Shown here: positions 46,798-54,687 of the stretch, piece after piece | Layout of the letters: each line of letters starts with the position of its first letter | Numbering within the stretch: the stretch's first letter is position 1 | Origin: Streptomyces mobaraensis | GTDB taxonomy: Bacteria > Actinomycetota > Actinomycetes > Streptomycetales > Streptomycetaceae | Assembly: GCF_020099395.1 (NCBI RefSeq) | Contig: NZ_CP083590.1 | Location: 3,100,001-3,164,000, forward strand | Direction of reading: 5' to 3' | DNA length: 64,000 bases | The notes under the pieces: model-generated | The model's database searches: none | What the model saw: the letters and a program-made list of their open reading frames with translations, nothing else | What the model was told of the DNA's origin: nothing | Translations under genes and position numbers: made by a program

Positions 46798-46824
46798 CTG
46801 TCACTCTCACTGGGAGAGTGCTAA
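46798..46824 (-). promoter_or_regulatory. CIRCE element (proximal, imperfect left arm)
   Basis: CTGTCACTC-N9-GAGTGCTAA on the plus strand. The right arm is perfect and the left differs at two or three positions from TTAGCACTC. It would be bound by HrcA to repress groEL2. Confidence 0.75.
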
Positions 46825-46832
46825 GCCAATGA

Positions 46833-46859
46833 TTAGCACTCGGCACCTCCGAGTGCAAG
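46833..46859 (-). promoter_or_regulatory. CIRCE element (distal)
   Basis: TTAGCACTC-N9-GAGTGCAAG: left arm perfect, right arm two mismatches. It lies eight bases beyond the proximal element, so two HrcA dimers could bind side by side. The remaining stretch 46860-47037 shows no gene. Confidence 0.8.
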
Positions 46860-47037
46860 CGTCCTTCCGAAGACCGGGGTCATCCCGGACACCGTCCCGG
46901 AGGGGTTCCGGGCCTCGTTTCGAACGGATCCCGGAGGCGCCCCGGAGACCCTGCCCAGCGGGAGACCGGCGCACTCCCCGCACCGCCGGCCCGGACGGCC
47001 GAACAGTCCGTCCACCGAACAGACGAACGGACACGAC

Positions 47038-47071
47038 AAAGGGGTCCGCACCTCCCGGTGCGGACCCCTTT
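47038..47071 (-). terminator. cspA terminator
   Basis: A perfect 15-bp stem (AAAGGGGTCCGCACC and its complement) with a TCCC loop, ending in TTT/AAA on either strand. It lies 36 bases past the cold-shock stop and is suited to end its leftward transcript. Confidence 0.85.
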
Positions 47072-47106
47072 GACAGACTGAGCGATCGGTGGTCGATGCG
47101 CCGCGG

Positions 47107-47310
47107 TCAGGCGGTCACCCTCACCATGTCGGCCTGAGGTCCCTTCTGGCCCTGCGAGATCTCGAACTCGACCCGCTGCCCCTCTTCCAGGGTGCGGTAG
47201 CCGTCCATCTGAATCGCGCTGTAGTGGACGAAAACATCCGCACCACCGTCGACCGCGATGAAGCCGTACCCCTTCTCCGCGTTGAACCACTTGACGGTGC
47301 CCTGAGCCAT
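47107..47310 (-). CDS. cold-shock protein CspA-type
   Basis: A 67-residue single cold-shock domain: [20 protein letters not shown] with both RNA-binding motifs (KGYGFI and DVFVHYSAI) and [17 protein letters not shown]. Standard length. The ATG at 47310 follows an A/G-rich ribosome site (TTAGGCATG context). The upstream stretch 47311-47778 has no gene and probably contains a long cold-inducible 5' leader. Confidence 0.95.
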   Translation of the reverse strand: MAQGTVKWFNAEKGYGFIAVDGGADVFVHYSAIQMDGYRTLEEGQRVEFEISQGQKGPQADMVRVTA

Positions 47311-47778
47311 GCCTAACTCCCCTATTACTGGCCCTTGCACAGGACCGCACTTCGCGGACCCGGGTCAGACCTCACCCCTTGTGACACCGAGGGGTGTGCG
47401 CCGGAACGCGTCGACCGCGGCTGAATGTATCTGCACGGATGCCGTCTGCAACAGGTCAGACGGACGAGAAATACCGGCGTCGCCGAGCGGCGATCTCCAC
47501 CCAACAGGGGATGTTCCAGGGCAAGTCGGGCCGGACATACACCGGCCAACCCGACAATTCGCACGCGTAATTCCCGCGCAACTTGACGGGTTCTCATATG
47601 CGTTCGGCTCTGACACCGGAGGGGGAACGTCCCAACTGTATCGCGCTTCAACAGACGGAATCGCCCCGTCCGCTTAGCGGCCGGGGCGATTCACGGTTCG
47701 CGTGTGGTTCCCGTTGCCGGGTGAGTCTCTCGATGCCGTCGGGCGCGCCGCCTCGCGGGCGCTCGGCGTCGCGGGCGC

Positions 47779-48054
47779 TCAGCCGCCCGCCACCGCCGGG
47801 ATGATCGACACGCCCGCGCCGTCCGGGGTCGCCGCGGCGAGGCCGCCCTCGAAGCGGACGTCGTCGTCGTTGACGTACACGTTGACGAAGCGGCGCAGTT
47901 TGCCGGCGTCGTCGAGGAGCCGGGCGGCGATGCCCGGGTGGTTCTTCTCCAGGTCGCCGATCACCTCGGAGAGGGTGGATCCCTGGGCGGGGACTTCGGC
48001 GCGGCCGTCGGTGTAGGTGCGGAGGATGGTGGGGATGCGGACGGTGACGCTCAT
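47779..48054 (-). CDS. MoaD/ThiS-family sulfur carrier protein
   Basis: 91 residues with a ubiquitin-like fold: MSVTVRIPTILRTYT, then TLSEVIGDLEKNHPGIAARL, FVNVYVNDDDVRF, and the terminal AVAGG. The C-terminal Gly-Gly is what is adenylated and thiocarboxylated. The next gene in the same direction upstream is threonine synthase, about 200 bases away. A role in sulfur transfer to an amino acid or cofactor is likely but the acceptor is unknown. Confidence 0.9.
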   Translation of the reverse strand: MSVTVRIPTILRTYTDGRAEVPAQGSTLSEVIGDLEKNHPGIAARLLDDAGKLRRFVNVYVNDDDVRFEGGLAAATPDGAGVSIIPAVAGG

Positions 48055-48111
48055 GGGGTCGCCTTTCTTGTGAGTGGTGTGGCGTGTGTGCGTGCGCGGG
48101 GGGGCGCGGGT

Positions 48112-48252
48112 GGGGTGCCCCAGTCCCGCCCTTTCACCGTTTCTTGCAGGGGCTGCGCCCCCGCACCCACAAGCGCCCTGCGGGGTCAGGGGCGGCAGCC
48201 CCAGGAAACGGTGAAAGTGGGGGTACCCCCTCTGGGGGAGGGACCGGGGCCG
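48112..48252. repeat. dispersed repeat, rearranged copy F
   Basis: Two partial copies face outward: a minus-oriented end (GGTGCCCC ... CCCTTTCACCGTTTCTTGC) and a plus-oriented end (CAGGAAACGGTGAAAG ... GGGACCGGGGCC). The GTTTGAGGAC end is missing from both. The 22-nt palindrome occurs at 48218-48239 on the minus strand. It fills the gap between the sulfur-carrier and threonine synthase genes. Confidence 0.65.
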
Positions 48253-48259
48253 CCCACCC

Positions 48260-49552
48260 CTACCCCAGCCCCGCCTCCCGGAAAGCCCCCAAGCTCGGCC
48301 TGATCGTCACCGACGGCCCCGCCGCCACCGCGTCCAGCGTCTTCAGCCCGTCCCCCGTGTTCAGCACCACGGTCGTCAGCGAAGGATCCAGCACCCCCGC
48401 CTCCAGCAGCTTCCGCGTGACGCCCACCGTCACGCCGCCCGCCGTCTCCGCGAAGATCCCCTCCGTGCGGGCGAGGAGCCGGATGGCGTCCACGATCTCC
48501 GGGTCGGTGACGTCCTCGACGGCACCTCCCGTGCGCCGGGCGATGTCGAGCACGTACGGCCCGTCGGCCGGGTTCCCGATGGCCAGGGACTTGGCGATCG
48601 TGTCGGGCTTGACGGGACGCACCACGTCCTGGCCGTCCTTGAAGGCGCGGGAGACCGGCGAGCACCCCTCCGCCTGGGCGCCGAAAATGCGGTACGGGCG
48701 ATCCTCCACCAGCCCGAGGGCGATCAGTTCCCGCAGCCCCTTGTCGATCTTCGTGAGCTGGGAGCCGGAGGCGATGGGGATGACGAGCTGGTCGGGCAGC
48801 CGCCACCCCAGTTGCTCGCAGATCTCGTAGGCGAGGGTCTTGGAGCCCTCGCCGTAGTAGGGGCGGAGGTTGACGTTGACGAAGCCCCATCCCTCGCCCA
48901 GCGGGTCACCGATGAGCTCGGAGCAGAAGCGGTTGACGTCGTCGTACGTCCCCTCGATGCCGACGAGGTCGCCGCCGTAGACGGCGGCCATGACGATCTT
49001 GCCGGCCTCCAGGTCGTGCGGGATGAAGACGCAGGACCGGAGCCCGGCGCGGGCGGCCGCCGCGCCCACCGCGCCGGCCAGGTTGCCGGTCGAGGAGCAG
49101 GACAGCGTGGTGAATCCGAAGGCGCGCGCCGCCTCCACCGCGACCGCGACGACGCGGTCCTTGAAGGAGTGCGTGGGGTTTCCGGAGTCGTCCTTGACGT
49201 GCAGCTCTCCGGTGACGCCCAGCTCCCTGGCCAGGTTGTCGGCGCGGACGAGCTGGGTGAAGCCGGGCCGGAGGTTGGGCCGGGAGGCGACGTCGGCGGG
49301 GACGGGCAGCAGCGGCGCGTACCGCCAGATGTTCGCGGGGCCGGACTCGATGCGCCGGCGCAGGCCCTCGGGGTCGCCGAGCGGCAGCTCGTAGGCGACC
49401 TCCAGCGGGCCGAAGCAGGAGGTGCAGGCGAAGACCGGTCCGAGGGGGACGCGCTCGCCGCACTCGCGGCAGGACAGCGCGACGGCGGGACCAAAGGAAC
49501 CGCCAAAAGAAGTGGTGGCGGAAGTGACGCTTTCGACGGCTTGCACAGCCAT
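48260..49552 (-). CDS. thrC: threonine synthase
   Basis: A 430-residue PLP enzyme that makes threonine from O-phosphohomoserine. An N-terminal zinc-ribbon-like pair (LSCRECGERV; FACTSCFGPLEV) is followed by the PLP lysine in GNPTHSFKDRVVAVAVEAA, the phosphate-binding CSSTGNLAGAVGAAAAR, and the C-terminal VVLNTGDGLK. ATG at 49552. A SAM-I riboswitch occupies the leader and its 3' end carries the ribosome site, so expression should fall when S-adenosylmethionine is abundant. Confidence 0.95.
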   Translation of the reverse strand: MAVQAVESVTSATTSFGGSFGPAVALSCRECGERVPLGPVFACTSCFGPLEVAYELPLGDPEGLRRRIESGPANIWRYAPLLPVPADVASRPNLRPGFTQLVRADNLARELGVTGELHVKDDSGNPTHSFKDRVVAVAVEAARAFGFTTLSCSSTGNLAGAVGAAAARAGLRSCVFIPHDLEAGKIVMAAVYGGDLVGIEGTYDDVNRFCSELIGDPLGEGWGFVNVNLRPYYGEGSKTLAYEICEQLGWRLPDQLVIPIASGSQLTKIDKGLRELIALGLVEDRPYRIFGAQAEGCSPVSRAFKDGQDVVRPVKPDTIAKSLAIGNPADGPYVLDIARRTGGAVEDVTDPEIVDAIRLLARTEGIFAETAGGVTVGVTRKLLEAGVLDPSLTTVVLNTGDGLKTLDAVAAGPSVTIRPSLGAFREAGLG

Positions 49553-49570
49553 GGAGGCGAGGCCCTTTCT

Positions 49571-49703
49571 CCTCATCTTCCCCGTGGCGAACCTCGCCAC
49601 GAGACGGAATTGGCACCTTCCCCGCCGGGAGCCTCACAAGGAGACCGGCTGGAGGGTTGCCGGGGCTTCAACGGGCCGTGTCCCTCTGCCCCTCTGGATG
49701 AGC
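49571..49703 (-). ncRNA. SAM-I riboswitch (S-box) before thrC
   Basis: Read on the minus strand the leader shows the S-box core in order: CTCATCCAGAG, GCAGAGGGAC, GGCCCGTTGAAGCC, CGGCAACC, GGTGCCAATTCC, a variable P4-like hairpin (GTGGCGAGGTTCGCCAC), and GAAGATGAGG closing P1 with CTCATC. These match the conserved kink-turn, pseudoknot and ligand-binding segments. The closing strand GATGAGGAGAAAGG also supplies the Shine-Dalgarno region 18 bases before the ATG, which points to translational control. Confidence 0.93.
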
Positions 49704-49868
49704 GGTATGGCACTGGGCAGCACCCAGGCGTTTGTGCGCGCGGCACCCCCGACATACGGGCGGGCTCCGCGTTGTTCAAGACTGTATCGGAAGGTGCGGC
49801 GCGGCGAGAGGGCCGTTTCGCACCGCGAGACAGATCACCACACCGTTCACAAGCGAGGAGTCGTTCAC

Positions 49869-50816
49869 GTGCTGGAAGAGGTGGAGCGCTGGCTGTCCCG
49901 GCGGTCCTGGACCGCGGCGGACCGCCCGCTCGACCGGCTGCTCGCCGCGAAGCGCGCGACGGGTACCACGGTCAGCGTCGTCCTGCCCGCGCTGAACGAG
50001 GAGGCCACGGTCGGGGACATCACCGCCGCGATCCGCCGCGACCTCATGACGGACGAGATGCCGCTCGTCGACGAGCTGGTGGTCCTCGACTCCGGTTCGA
50101 CGGACGGCACGGCGCGGGTCGCCGCGGCGGCCGGGGCCCGGGTCGAGCACCGGGACGCCGTGCTCCCCGGCCTGCCCGCCGTCCCCGGCAAGGGCGAGGT
50201 GCTGTGGCGGTCCCTGCTGGTGACCTCCGGCGACGTCGTCTGCTTCATCGACGCCGACCTGCGCGACTTCTCGTCCGCCTTCGTCTCCGGGATCGTCGGC
50301 CCGCTGCTGACCGACCCGGACGTGGACTTCGTCAAGGCGATGTACGACCGCCCGCTGGGCGAGGCGGCGGGCCAGGGCGGCCGGGTGACGGAGCTGGTCG
50401 CCCGCCCGCTGCTCAACCTGCACTGGCCGCGGCTGGCCGGTTTCGTGCAGCCGCTGGGCGGCGAGTACGCGGCCCGGCGCTCGCTGCTGGAGCGGCTGCC
50501 GTTCCCCGTCGGCTACGGCGTGGAGCTCGGCCTGCTCGTCGACGCGCTGCACACGGTGGGCCTGGACGCGCTGGCCCAGGTCGACGTCGGGGTGCGCAAG
50601 CACCGCCACCAGGACGGGCGGGCGCTGGGCCGGATGGCCGCCGCCATCTACCGCACCGCTCAGCTGCGGCTGGGCCGCGAACCGCTGGTGCGCCCGGAGC
50701 TGACCCAGTTCGAGCGCACGGCGGAGGGGTTCGTTCCGCGGACGTATCCGGTGGACACCGAGGAGCGCCCGCCGATGACGCAGGTCCCCGAGTACGCGCG
50801 GCACCGCGCGGCGTAG
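49869..50816 (+). CDS. gpgS: glucosyl-3-phosphoglycerate synthase
   Basis: A 315-residue GT-A glycosyltransferase of family GT81. Nucleotide-sugar segment TVSVVLPALNEEATVGDI, VVLDSGSTDGTARVA, the metal-binding CFIDADLRDFSSAF, the lysine-bearing FVKAMYDRPL, and GYGVELGLLVDALHTVGLDA with RKHRHQD. It transfers glucose from a nucleotide sugar to 3-phosphoglycerate. GTG at 49869 with GAGGAG eight bases upstream. The otsA gene follows in the same direction. Confidence 0.9.
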   Translation: MLEEVERWLSRRSWTAADRPLDRLLAAKRATGTTVSVVLPALNEEATVGDITAAIRRDLMTDEMPLVDELVVLDSGSTDGTARVAAAAGARVEHRDAVLPGLPAVPGKGEVLWRSLLVTSGDVVCFIDADLRDFSSAFVSGIVGPLLTDPDVDFVKAMYDRPLGEAAGQGGRVTELVARPLLNLHWPRLAGFVQPLGGEYAARRSLLERLPFPVGYGVELGLLVDALHTVGLDALAQVDVGVRKHRHQDGRALGRMAAAIYRTAQLRLGREPLVRPELTQFERTAEGFVPRTYPVDTEERPPMTQVPEYARHRAA

Positions 50817-50907
50817 ACCTACGGAGACGGGCGGCGTAGGCGTACGCGAAAGGGCAACGGGGGGAGGCGTACGTTTGAGCGGATGGCGGCGTGGCAAGGC
50901 TCGCGTC

Positions 50908-52374
50908 ATGGTCGCTGAGCACGTGCAGAACGCCCCCATCGTCGTGGCATCCAACCGCGGCCCGGTCTCCTACCGGGTCGCCGAGGACGGCTCCCTGACC
51001 TCCGGCCGGGGCGGCGGTGGCCTGGTCTCCGGGCTCAGCGCCATCGGTACGGACTCCGGCGCGGTGTGGGTCTGCGCCGCGCTCGGCGAGGGCGACCGGC
51101 TCGCCGCCCGCCGCGCGGGCCGCCGGCTCGACCCGGCCGACACCGGCGGGTACGGCGTGCGGATGCTCGACGTCCCGGCCGAGACCTTCGCCGCCGCGTA
51201 CAACGGCATCGCCAACTCGGTGCTGTGGTTCGTCCACCACCTGCTCTACCAGACGCCGCTGGAGCCCGTCTTCGACGCCGGGTTCCGCGAGCAGTGGGCC
51301 GCGTACGAGACGTACAACGCCGCCTTCGCGGACGCGCTCGCCGAGGAGGCCGCCGAGGGCGCGGTGGTGCTCGTCCAGGACTACCACCTGACGCTGGTCC
51401 CGGGCCTGCTCCGCGAGCGCCGCCCCGACCTGCGCATCAGCCACTTCTCGCACACCCCCTGGGCGCCGCCGGACTACTACCGGATGCTCCCCGACGACGT
51501 GGCCGCGCAGGTGCTCCGCGGCATCCTGGGCGGCGACCGCGCGGCGTTCCTCACCCGCCGCTGGGCCGACGCGTTCGCCGCCTGCTGCGCGGACGTCCTC
51601 GGCGCGGAGGTCGTCCGCGCGGACGACGGGTCGGCGACGGCCGTGCGCCTCGACGGCCGGACGACGCTGCTCGGCGTCCACGGCCTGGGCGCGGACGCCG
51701 CCTTCCTGCGCGAGCGCGCCCACCGGCCGGACGTCGAGGAGCGGATGGCCGCGCTGCGCGAGCAGGTCGGGGCCGGCCGCCGGACGATCGTCCGCGTGGA
51801 CCGCACCGAGCTGTCGAAGAACATCGTCCGCGGCCTGCACGCCTTCCGGCGGCTCCTGGAGGACCACCCGCAGTGGCGCGAGCGCGTCGTGCACATCGCG
51901 TTCGCGTACCCGTCCCGGCAGGACCTCACCGTCTACCGCGACTACACGGCGGAGGTCGAGCGCGTCGCCGGCCTGATCAACGAGGAGTTCGGGACGCCCG
52001 GGTGGCAGCCGGTCGCCCTGCACGTCAAGGACGACTTCGCACGCTCCCTCGCGGCCTACCGGATGGCGGACGTCGCCCTGGTCAACCCGATCCGCGACGG
52101 GATGAACCTGGTCGCCAAGGAGGTGCCGGTCGTCTCCGACGACGGCTGCGCGCTGGTGCTCTCGCGGGAGGCGGGGGCCGCGGCGGAGCTGGGCGCGGAC
52201 GCGATCGTCGTCAACCCGTACGACGTCGAGGCCACCGCCCGCGCCCTGCACGAGGCGCTGCTGATGGACCACGGGCAGCGCGCGGACCGGTCGAAGCGGC
52301 TGGCCGCGGCGGCGACGGCGCTGCCGCCGGCCCGCTGGTTCGTCGAACAGCTGGACGCGCTGCGGGCGTTGTAG
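50908..52374 (+). CDS. otsA: trehalose-6-phosphate synthase
   Basis: A 488-residue GT20 enzyme. N-terminal IVVASNRGPVSYRVAEDGSL with the GGGGLVSGLSA loop, AYNGIANSVLWFVHHLLY, VLVQDYHLTLVPGLLRERRP, SHFSHTPWAPPDYYRMLP, and C-terminal VNPIRDGMNLVAKEVPV. It joins UDP- or GDP-glucose to glucose-6-phosphate. ATG at 50908 chosen over an upstream TTG. The phosphatase partner otsB lies beyond a lipoprotein gene, on the opposite strand. Confidence 0.95.
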   Translation: MVAEHVQNAPIVVASNRGPVSYRVAEDGSLTSGRGGGGLVSGLSAIGTDSGAVWVCAALGEGDRLAARRAGRRLDPADTGGYGVRMLDVPAETFAAAYNGIANSVLWFVHHLLYQTPLEPVFDAGFREQWAAYETYNAAFADALAEEAAEGAVVLVQDYHLTLVPGLLRERRPDLRISHFSHTPWAPPDYYRMLPDDVAAQVLRGILGGDRAAFLTRRWADAFAACCADVLGAEVVRADDGSATAVRLDGRTTLLGVHGLGADAAFLRERAHRPDVEERMAALREQVGAGRRTIVRVDRTELSKNIVRGLHAFRRLLEDHPQWRERVVHIAFAYPSRQDLTVYRDYTAEVERVAGLINEEFGTPGWQPVALHVKDDFARSLAAYRMADVALVNPIRDGMNLVAKEVPVVSDDGCALVLSREAGAAAELGADAIVVNPYDVEATARALHEALLMDHGQRADRSKRLAAAATALPPARWFVEQLDALRAL

Positions 52375-52486
52375 CGCCGGAGGCCAGGGGGCGGGAGGGG
52401 CGCCGGGGCGTGTGGCGTGCTCCCGTGCGCGCCGGTGTGCTTCGGCCGCCCGGCTGACGGGCGGTGCGGGCGGGTAGTCATGGGGC

Positions 52487-53260
52487 ATGTCGATCCCACC
52501 GCGCCGGCTCGCCCTGGCGGCGGCCACGGCCGCCGTCCTCGCCGTGACCACGACCGGTTGTTCGTCCGATTCCGATGACGGGAAGTCGGAGTCCAAGAGC
52601 GGCAAGGGGGCCGCGGCCACAAGTACGGCCTCGCCTTCCGGTTCCGATGCGGCCAAAGGGCCGGCCCCTTCTGCCCCGTCCGCCGGGTCCGGCGACGGCT
52701 CGGTACCGGTCGGGCCCGGCCCCCAGTCCTCGTACACCGTGCAGAAGCAGCCCGCTCCCGGCACCTGCGCCTATCACTACACCTCGGCCAAGGAGCCGCT
52801 GCCCGACCCCAAGTGCACCCCCGGGGCGACCAACCCCAAGGTCACCCCGGACACGCTCAAGACGACGATCTGCCGCGCCGGTTACACCAAGGACATCAGG
52901 CCGCCCACGAACATCACGGGTCGCGAGAAGACCGCCAACGCCGCCTCCTACGGCTACAAGAAGTCGCTGCGTGAAGCCGAGTACGACCATCTCATCAGCC
53001 TCCAGCTCGGCGGCGACCCCAACGACCCGCGCAACCTGTGGGTCGAGCCGCCCTCCCCCGGCCACAAGGACGGCGCGGGCCCCAACAACCCCAAGGACGT
53101 CGTCGAGACGAAGCTGAAGAACGCGATCTGCTCGGGCAAGGCGGACCTGCGGAAGGCACAGCAGGCCATCGCCCGGGACTGGACGACCGCGCTGGCGGCG
53201 GTCGGCATCAAGGACGACGGGAAGGCACGGCGGGAGGGAGCCGACGCGGACGGCGACTGA
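52487..53260 (+). CDS. lipoprotein with HNH-like nuclease domain
   Basis: 257 residues. Signal peptide with lipobox TTGC (Cys at about residue 25), a Ser/Gly/Lys-rich linker, then a C-terminal domain with EYDHLISLQLGGDPNDPRNL, which has the DH...N pattern of HNH-type nucleases, and four cysteines (CAYHY, CTPG, TICRAGY, AICSG). An exported nuclease tethered to the membrane is the best guess; nuclease activity is not proven. It lies between otsA and otsB without obvious functional link. Confidence 0.82.
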   Translation: MSIPPRRLALAAATAAVLAVTTTGCSSDSDDGKSESKSGKGAAATSTASPSGSDAAKGPAPSAPSAGSGDGSVPVGPGPQSSYTVQKQPAPGTCAYHYTSAKEPLPDPKCTPGATNPKVTPDTLKTTICRAGYTKDIRPPTNITGREKTANAASYGYKKSLREAEYDHLISLQLGGDPNDPRNLWVEPPSPGHKDGAGPNNPKDVVETKLKNAICSGKADLRKAQQAIARDWTTALAAVGIKDDGKARREGADADGD

Positions 53261-53314
53261 GGACGCGGACGGCGACTGAGCGAGGGCCGCGACGGGCATG
53301 CGGCCCGGAACGCC

Positions 53315-54193
53315 TCAGTTCTCCGGCGCTGCCTCGCCCGTCACCCCGTCCGCCAGCGCCTCCAGCAGCCCCACCACACCCTTGGGGCCGTCCACCACCA
53401 GGTCCGCGCGGTCGGCCAGTTCGGTGACCTCCGTGCTGCCGCTGCAGACCAGGACACCGGTCAGCCCCTCGGCGCGCAGCCGCTCCACCGCGTCGAAGGC
53501 GGCCAGGTCACCGAGGTCGTCGCCGGCGTAGAGGACGCAGTCGGCGCCGGTGGCGCGGACGTGGTCGGCGAGGGCGACGCCCTTGTCCATGCCCGGCGGG
53601 CGCAACTCCAGCACCAGCCGTCCCGGCTCGACGATCAGCCCGTGCCGGGCGGCGAGTTCGGCCAGCGGCTTCTCCAGCGCCCGGAACGCGCCCTGGGGAT
53701 CGGGCGCGCGGCGGGTGTGGACGGCGATGGCCCGGCCGCCCTTGTTCTCGATGGGCGCGGTCTCCACCCAGGTGCCGTGCCAGGCGCCGGACGCGTCGAG
53801 CACGCCGGGCAGTTCGGCCTGGACGGCGGCGATGCCCGGGTGCGGGGCCGGTGAGTGGACGGTGCCGGTGGCCGCGTCCCAGCGTTCGGCGCCGTAGTGA
53901 CCGAGCACCGCCAGGCGTTCGAGGCCCGGCACCCCGGCGAAGCCGCCGTAGCGGACGGCGACCCCGGCCGGCCGGCCGGTGATCACTGCCACCGACTCCA
54001 GGTGCGGCGCGAGCCGGGCGAGGGCGGGGACGGCCGCGGGGTGCGCCCGGGCGCGTTCGGGGTCGGGGACGATCTCGGCGAGCGTCCCGTCGAAGTCCAG
54101 CGCGACGATCGCGCGGCCGGGCCGGGCGAGGAGCGCGGCGAGGCCCTCGCGCCCGGCGGACGTCACGGGTTCCGGAAGGGGGTGGCTTCCCAT
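53315..54193 (-). CDS. otsB: trehalose-6-phosphate phosphatase
   Basis: A 292-residue HAD phosphatase. Motif I is ALDFDGTLAEIVPDP near residue 33, motif II VAVITGRPAG, substrate-cap GLERLAVLGHYGAERWD and ENKGGRAIAVHTRR, and motif IV YAGDDLGDLAAFDAV. It removes phosphate from the OtsA product to give trehalose. ATG at 54193. It converges on the lipoprotein gene. Confidence 0.93.
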   Translation of the reverse strand: MGSHPLPEPVTSAGREGLAALLARPGRAIVALDFDGTLAEIVPDPERARAHPAAVPALARLAPHLESVAVITGRPAGVAVRYGGFAGVPGLERLAVLGHYGAERWDAATGTVHSPAPHPGIAAVQAELPGVLDASGAWHGTWVETAPIENKGGRAIAVHTRRAPDPQGAFRALEKPLAELAARHGLIVEPGRLVLELRPPGMDKGVALADHVRATGADCVLYAGDDLGDLAAFDAVERLRAEGLTGVLVCSGSTEVTELADRADLVVDGPKGVVGLLEALADGVTGEAAPEN

Positions 54194-54294
54194 GCCGTCG
54201 ACCCTACCCAGGCGCGCGCCGTCGAGTCGGGGGCTTCCGGATTTCGTGGGGCGAAGGTTCCGGACGGTGTTCCAGCGAGGCGTACGGCCGCCGG

Positions 54295-54549
54295 TCAGCG
54301 GCGGGCCCGCCGGGCCTCGCGCAGCCGGCGCAGCCGGTTGACCGTGACGGGGTCGTGGGCCAGGGCCCGGGGATCGTCCAGCAGGGCGTTGAGGAGCTGG
54401 TAGTAACGGGTGGGCGTGATGCCGAGCCGTTCCCGCACGGCCCGCTCCTTGGCGCCGGGGCCGGGCCACGACCGCCGTTCGAGGGCGAGCACGGCCAGGT
54501 CCCGCTCGGAGAGGGGCCGGTCGCTCCCGGAGGGGGGCCTGTCGTCCAT
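54295..54549 (-). CDS. DUF3263 protein
   Basis: An 84-residue protein: LSERDLAVLALERRSWPGPG, then KERAVRERLGITPTRYYQLLNALLDDPRAL and a basic end (RLRRLREARRARR). This is the DUF3263 pattern, a helix-turn-helix-like actinobacterial family without known role. It is upstream of otsB in the same direction, 101 bases away. Confidence 0.87.
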   Translation of the reverse strand: MDDRPPSGSDRPLSERDLAVLALERRSWPGPGAKERAVRERLGITPTRYYQLLNALLDDPRALAHDPVTVNRLRRLREARRARR

Positions 54550-54580
54550 GCGGTCCAGCGTAGGCGACGGCGGGGAGAGG

Positions 54581-54678
54581 CCGGGCCCGGGAAGGTTCCG
54601 GGCCCGGTACGGATCCAGGACCGGTACGGACCCGGGCCCGGGAACGATCCGGGCCCGGGAACGACCCGGTCCGCCCCG
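54581..54678. repeat. GC palindromic repeat array
   Basis: Repeated GGGCCCGGGAACGA(T/C)CCGG units (about four partial copies) with an embedded pair GGTACGGATCC / GGTACGGACC. It lies between the DUF3263 start and the 3' end of the sugar-binding lipoprotein gene. It can form several hairpins and may serve as terminator or regulator array. Confidence 0.5.
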
Positions 54679-54687
54679 CCTGCGTGC

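Noticed and set aside
46816..46841. GAGTGCTAA-N8-TTAGCACTC as a single palindromic operator
   Set aside because: The arm order is the reverse of CIRCE. The two tandem CIRCE readings with the proper nine-base spacers explain the same bases better.
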